The notes beneath the pieces were generated by a model. It saw only the letters and a program-made list of their open reading frames with translations, searched no databases and was not told the origin of the DNA. Below are positions 16,227 to 17,735 of a stretch of DNA of 17,735 nucleotides, piece after piece (position 1 is the stretch's first letter; every line of letters starts with the position of its first letter). The DNA is from RGIG9041 sp045593905 (GTDB taxonomy: Bacteria > Bacillota > Clostridia > Oscillospirales > QAKW01). The position numbers and the translations under genes were made by a program. The stretch is from NCBI GenBank assembly GCA_045593905.1, contig JAZNXL010000033.1, positions 1-17,735 on the forward strand, written 5' to 3'.

Positions 16227-16394
16227 ATGAACAGTAAAAGTTTTATAATGTATACACTAATTGGCACAACAATGGGCGCAGCTATAGGGCTTGTTGCAGC
16301 AAAAAAAATGTCATCAAAAAGCTGTATGATAAGAAAAACAGCTGGTAAAGCTCTAAGAGCAGCAGGTTCTTTTATTGAGCATATGTCATTTTAA
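16227..16394 (+). CDS. small membrane protein of 55 residues (YtxH-like character)
   Basis: The ATG at 16227 has GGAG at 16215-16218, eight bases upstream. The frame runs 55 codons to TAA at 16392-16394, directly followed by a strong terminator. The product starts MNSKSFIMYTLIGTTMGAAI. It has one hydrophobic glycine/alanine-rich segment (about 6-25) followed by a basic tail with KK, RKTAGKALR and a final FIEHMSF. A single N-terminal helix rich in GxxxG-type spacing with a basic tail resembles YtxH-like small proteins, but similarity at this length is weak and no function is claimed. A TATAAT at 16171-16176 could be its -10 box, without a convincing -35. The gene is divergent from the gtrA-like operon and is the only plus-strand protein gene I support here. 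Confidence 0.8.
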   Translation: MNSKSFIMYTLIGTTMGAAIGLVAAKKMSSKSCMIRKTAGKALRAAGSFIEHMSF

Positions 16395-16432
16395 AAAATA
16401 AAAAGCGTGTTTTCACACGCTTTTTATTTTTT
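16393..16432. terminator. bidirectional terminator with 18-bp stem
   Basis: The arms at 16393-16410 and 16415-16432 are exact complements around the loop TTTC. The GC-rich part is GCGTGT/ACACGC, flanked by A-rich and T-rich ends that give a U tract in both directions. The TAA of the 55-codon gene (16392-16394) overlaps one edge, and the TAA of the convergent methyltransferase gene (16424-16426) lies inside the other arm. Confidence 0.92.
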
Positions 16433-17545
16433 AAAATATTGATAATAATTACACTTTAATTTGCCGTTATAAAATTTTCTAACCTTGTCTGCACGTTTAC
16501 CATAAAGTTTTTCAAAGTCAGGCACCGAAGAAATAATATAAATCTGCCAAGGATATAATTCATTAAATGTTTTTCCCATAGCTTTATAAAGTTGCTCTAC
16601 TTTTTGCTTATCTAGCAATCTTTCTCCATACGGTGGGTTACATACAATTGTTGTTTTTCTGTTATCTTTTGCAATTTCAAGAGCATCTTTTTTAAACGAA
16701 TACACACTATCAAAAACACCGGCTCGTCTTGCGTTTGATTTTGTAAGAGATACACATTTATCATCAATATCAGACGCATATACCTGAAATTTTGTTTTTC
16801 TGTCAATTAAATCTAACGCCTCTTCACGTGCAACATCGAATGTCTTTTGGTCGATAAACTCAAATTTTTCAGCGGCAAATGAACGTTTTAAGCCGGGGGC
16901 TGTCTTTGTCATCATCATAGCAGCCTCAATTGCTATTGTACCAGAGCCGCAAAAAGGGTCCCAAAACAAAACATCTTCTCTCGGTCTTGCAATATTTACC
17001 ATTGCAGCAGCAAGAGTTTCACGCAGTGGGGCCGCATTAGACGCAGGTCTATACCCTCTTTTATGAAGAGCTACCCCGCTTGTATCAATCATTATTGTTA
17101 CAATATCTTTATTTATAAAAAACTCAACTTTATATACAGGACCAGTTTCGTTAAACCAATTAATATTATAACTAAGTTTTAATTTTTCAACTATAGCTTT
17201 TTTAATTATACTTTGACAATCGGGTACAGATACAAGTTTAGACCTGATTGAACTTCCAACAACAGGAAAGGTATCTTCAGGACCGATAAAGCACTCAAAA
17301 GGCAATTCTTTTGTTCCATCAAAAAGTTCTGTGAAGGTTGTTGCCTTAAATTGTCCAAGTTTTAAATATAAACGTTCTGAATATCTTGAAAATATGTTAA
17401 ATCTTGCAAAAGCCGACTCGTCCGCTTCAAATGTAACTCTACCGTCAATGGTATCAAGTTTTTTATACCCAAGTCGTTCTATTTCGTCAGAAACAAATCT
17501 TTCAAGACCAAAAAGACAGGTTGCTACAAACTCATATCTGCCCAT
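16424..17545 (-). CDS. THUMP-domain class I SAM-dependent RNA N2-guanine methyltransferase (RlmL/YpsC family)
   Basis: A 373-residue protein with an N-terminal ferredoxin-like/THUMP region (about 1-160) and a Rossmann methyltransferase domain. The SAM motif I is WDPFCGSGT (195-203), a DID acidic loop is at 259-261, and the catalytic motif IV is NPPYGE (303-308). This combination marks the family of E. coli RlmL (m2G2445 of 23S rRNA) and B. subtilis YpsC; the exact site here is inferred. Two consecutive ATG codons occur. The second (17545) is preferred because the GGAGG at 17552-17556 is six bases from it but only three from the first. It lies immediately after the 5S rRNA terminator with no space for a promoter, and its TAA is inside the terminator shared with the small plus-strand gene. 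Confidence 0.9.
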   Translation of the reverse strand: MGRYEFVATCLFGLERFVSDEIERLGYKKLDTIDGRVTFEADESAFARFNIFSRYSERLYLKLGQFKATTFTELFDGTKELPFECFIGPEDTFPVVGSSIRSKLVSVPDCQSIIKKAIVEKLKLSYNINWFNETGPVYKVEFFINKDIVTIMIDTSGVALHKRGYRPASNAAPLRETLAAAMVNIARPREDVLFWDPFCGSGTIAIEAAMMMTKTAPGLKRSFAAEKFEFIDQKTFDVAREEALDLIDRKTKFQVYASDIDDKCVSLTKSNARRAGVFDSVYSFKKDALEIAKDNRKTTIVCNPPYGERLLDKQKVEQLYKAMGKTFNELYPWQIYIISSVPDFEKLYGKRADKVRKFYNGKLKCNYYQYFKK

Positions 17546-17562
17546 CATACACCTCCATGTTA

Positions 17563-17592
17563 ATAAAAAAGGAGATACTTACGTATCTCCTT
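17563..17592 (-). terminator. terminator of the rRNA operon
   Basis: A 10-bp stem (AAGGAGATAC at 17569-17578 with its complement at 17583-17592) around a four-base loop, followed on the minus strand by a run of U (17563-17570). It starts eight bases after the 5S rRNA. Confidence 0.9.
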
Positions 17593-17600
17593 GGATATAT

Positions 17601-17715
17601 GTCGGCATTACATATTTTCCCGGGCCGTCGCCAGCCAAGTATCATCTGCACAACGAAGCTTAACTACCGTGTTCGGAATGGGAACGGGTGGGACCTTCGT
17701 GTAATCAACACCGAC
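17601..17715 (-). rRNA. rrf: 5S ribosomal RNA
   Basis: About 115 bases on the minus strand. The conserved 5S core CCCACCCGTTCCCATTCCG, ACACGG and AGTTAAG is present, as are the later ATGATACTTGGCTGG and CGGCCCGGGAA segments. The ends pair as helix I, GTCGGTGTT with AATGCCGAC, which sets both boundaries to within a base or two. It is the last gene of an rRNA operon that must extend beyond the right edge of the window. Confidence 0.96.
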
Positions 17716-17735
17716 TATATATACACATTTGAGAG

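Noticed and set aside
1..17735. Mobile element, CRISPR array or prophage
   Set aside because: I saw no transposase or integrase, no regularly spaced repeats and no phage-like genes. The tRNA-Thr 3' end is not repeated nearby as an attachment site.

Overview
The window looks like chromosomal DNA of a low-GC Gram-positive bacterium of the class Clostridia, probably an uncultured gut-type lineage. The evidence is AT-rich sequence, strong GGAGG-type ribosome binding sites, a large Bacillus/Clostridium-type SRP RNA with an Alu domain, the ffs-dnaX-ybaB-recR order, and a cmk-plsC-ispH/rpsA cluster with the IspH-S1 fusion typical of Clostridia. Nearly everything reads on the minus strand. I see no mobile element, CRISPR array or phage gene.

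Layout in the direction of minus-strand transcription, from right to left. (1) 17735-17563: the 3' end of an rRNA operon, with 5S rRNA and a terminator. A THUMP/SAM RNA methyltransferase gene (17545-16424) follows with no room for its own promoter. (2) 16432-16098: a 55-codon plus-strand gene for a small membrane protein. It converges on the methyltransferase gene through one shared terminator and diverges from a GtrA-family gene. (3) 16097-10272: gtrA-like, a 792-aa P2-type P-ATPase-like protein, rlmB, and a 731-aa P1B-type P-ATPase-like protein. Both ATPase-like proteins keep the fold and topology but have lost the catalytic motifs. (4) 10268-5680: SRP RNA, dnaX, ybaB, recR and a phosphoglucomutase gene, all downstream of the SRP RNA promoter. 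(5) 5681-5537: a plus-strand tRNA-Thr(CGU) gene with its own promoter, sharing a bidirectional terminator with the mutase gene. (6) 5518-921: an operon of an HI0933-family flavoprotein, cmk, plsC and an ispH-rpsA fusion. Its genes overlap or nearly touch, and it ends at a strong terminator. (7) 915-1: miaB with its own promoter, cut by the window edge.

Most genes serve housekeeping work in translation and RNA modification (5S rRNA, RNA methyltransferases, tRNA-Thr, MiaB, S1), protein export (SRP RNA), DNA replication and repair (DnaX, RecR, YbaB), and lipid, isoprenoid, nucleotide and sugar-phosphate metabolism. The unusual part is 10272-16097. Two pseudo-P-type ATPases from different subclasses sit in one gene run with a GtrA-like protein and an rRNA methyltransferase. 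I do not recognise this arrangement and consider it the best candidate for undescribed biology. The layout is very compact: TAATG stop/start overlaps, ribosome binding sites inside the preceding gene, and stop codons inside terminator hairpins.
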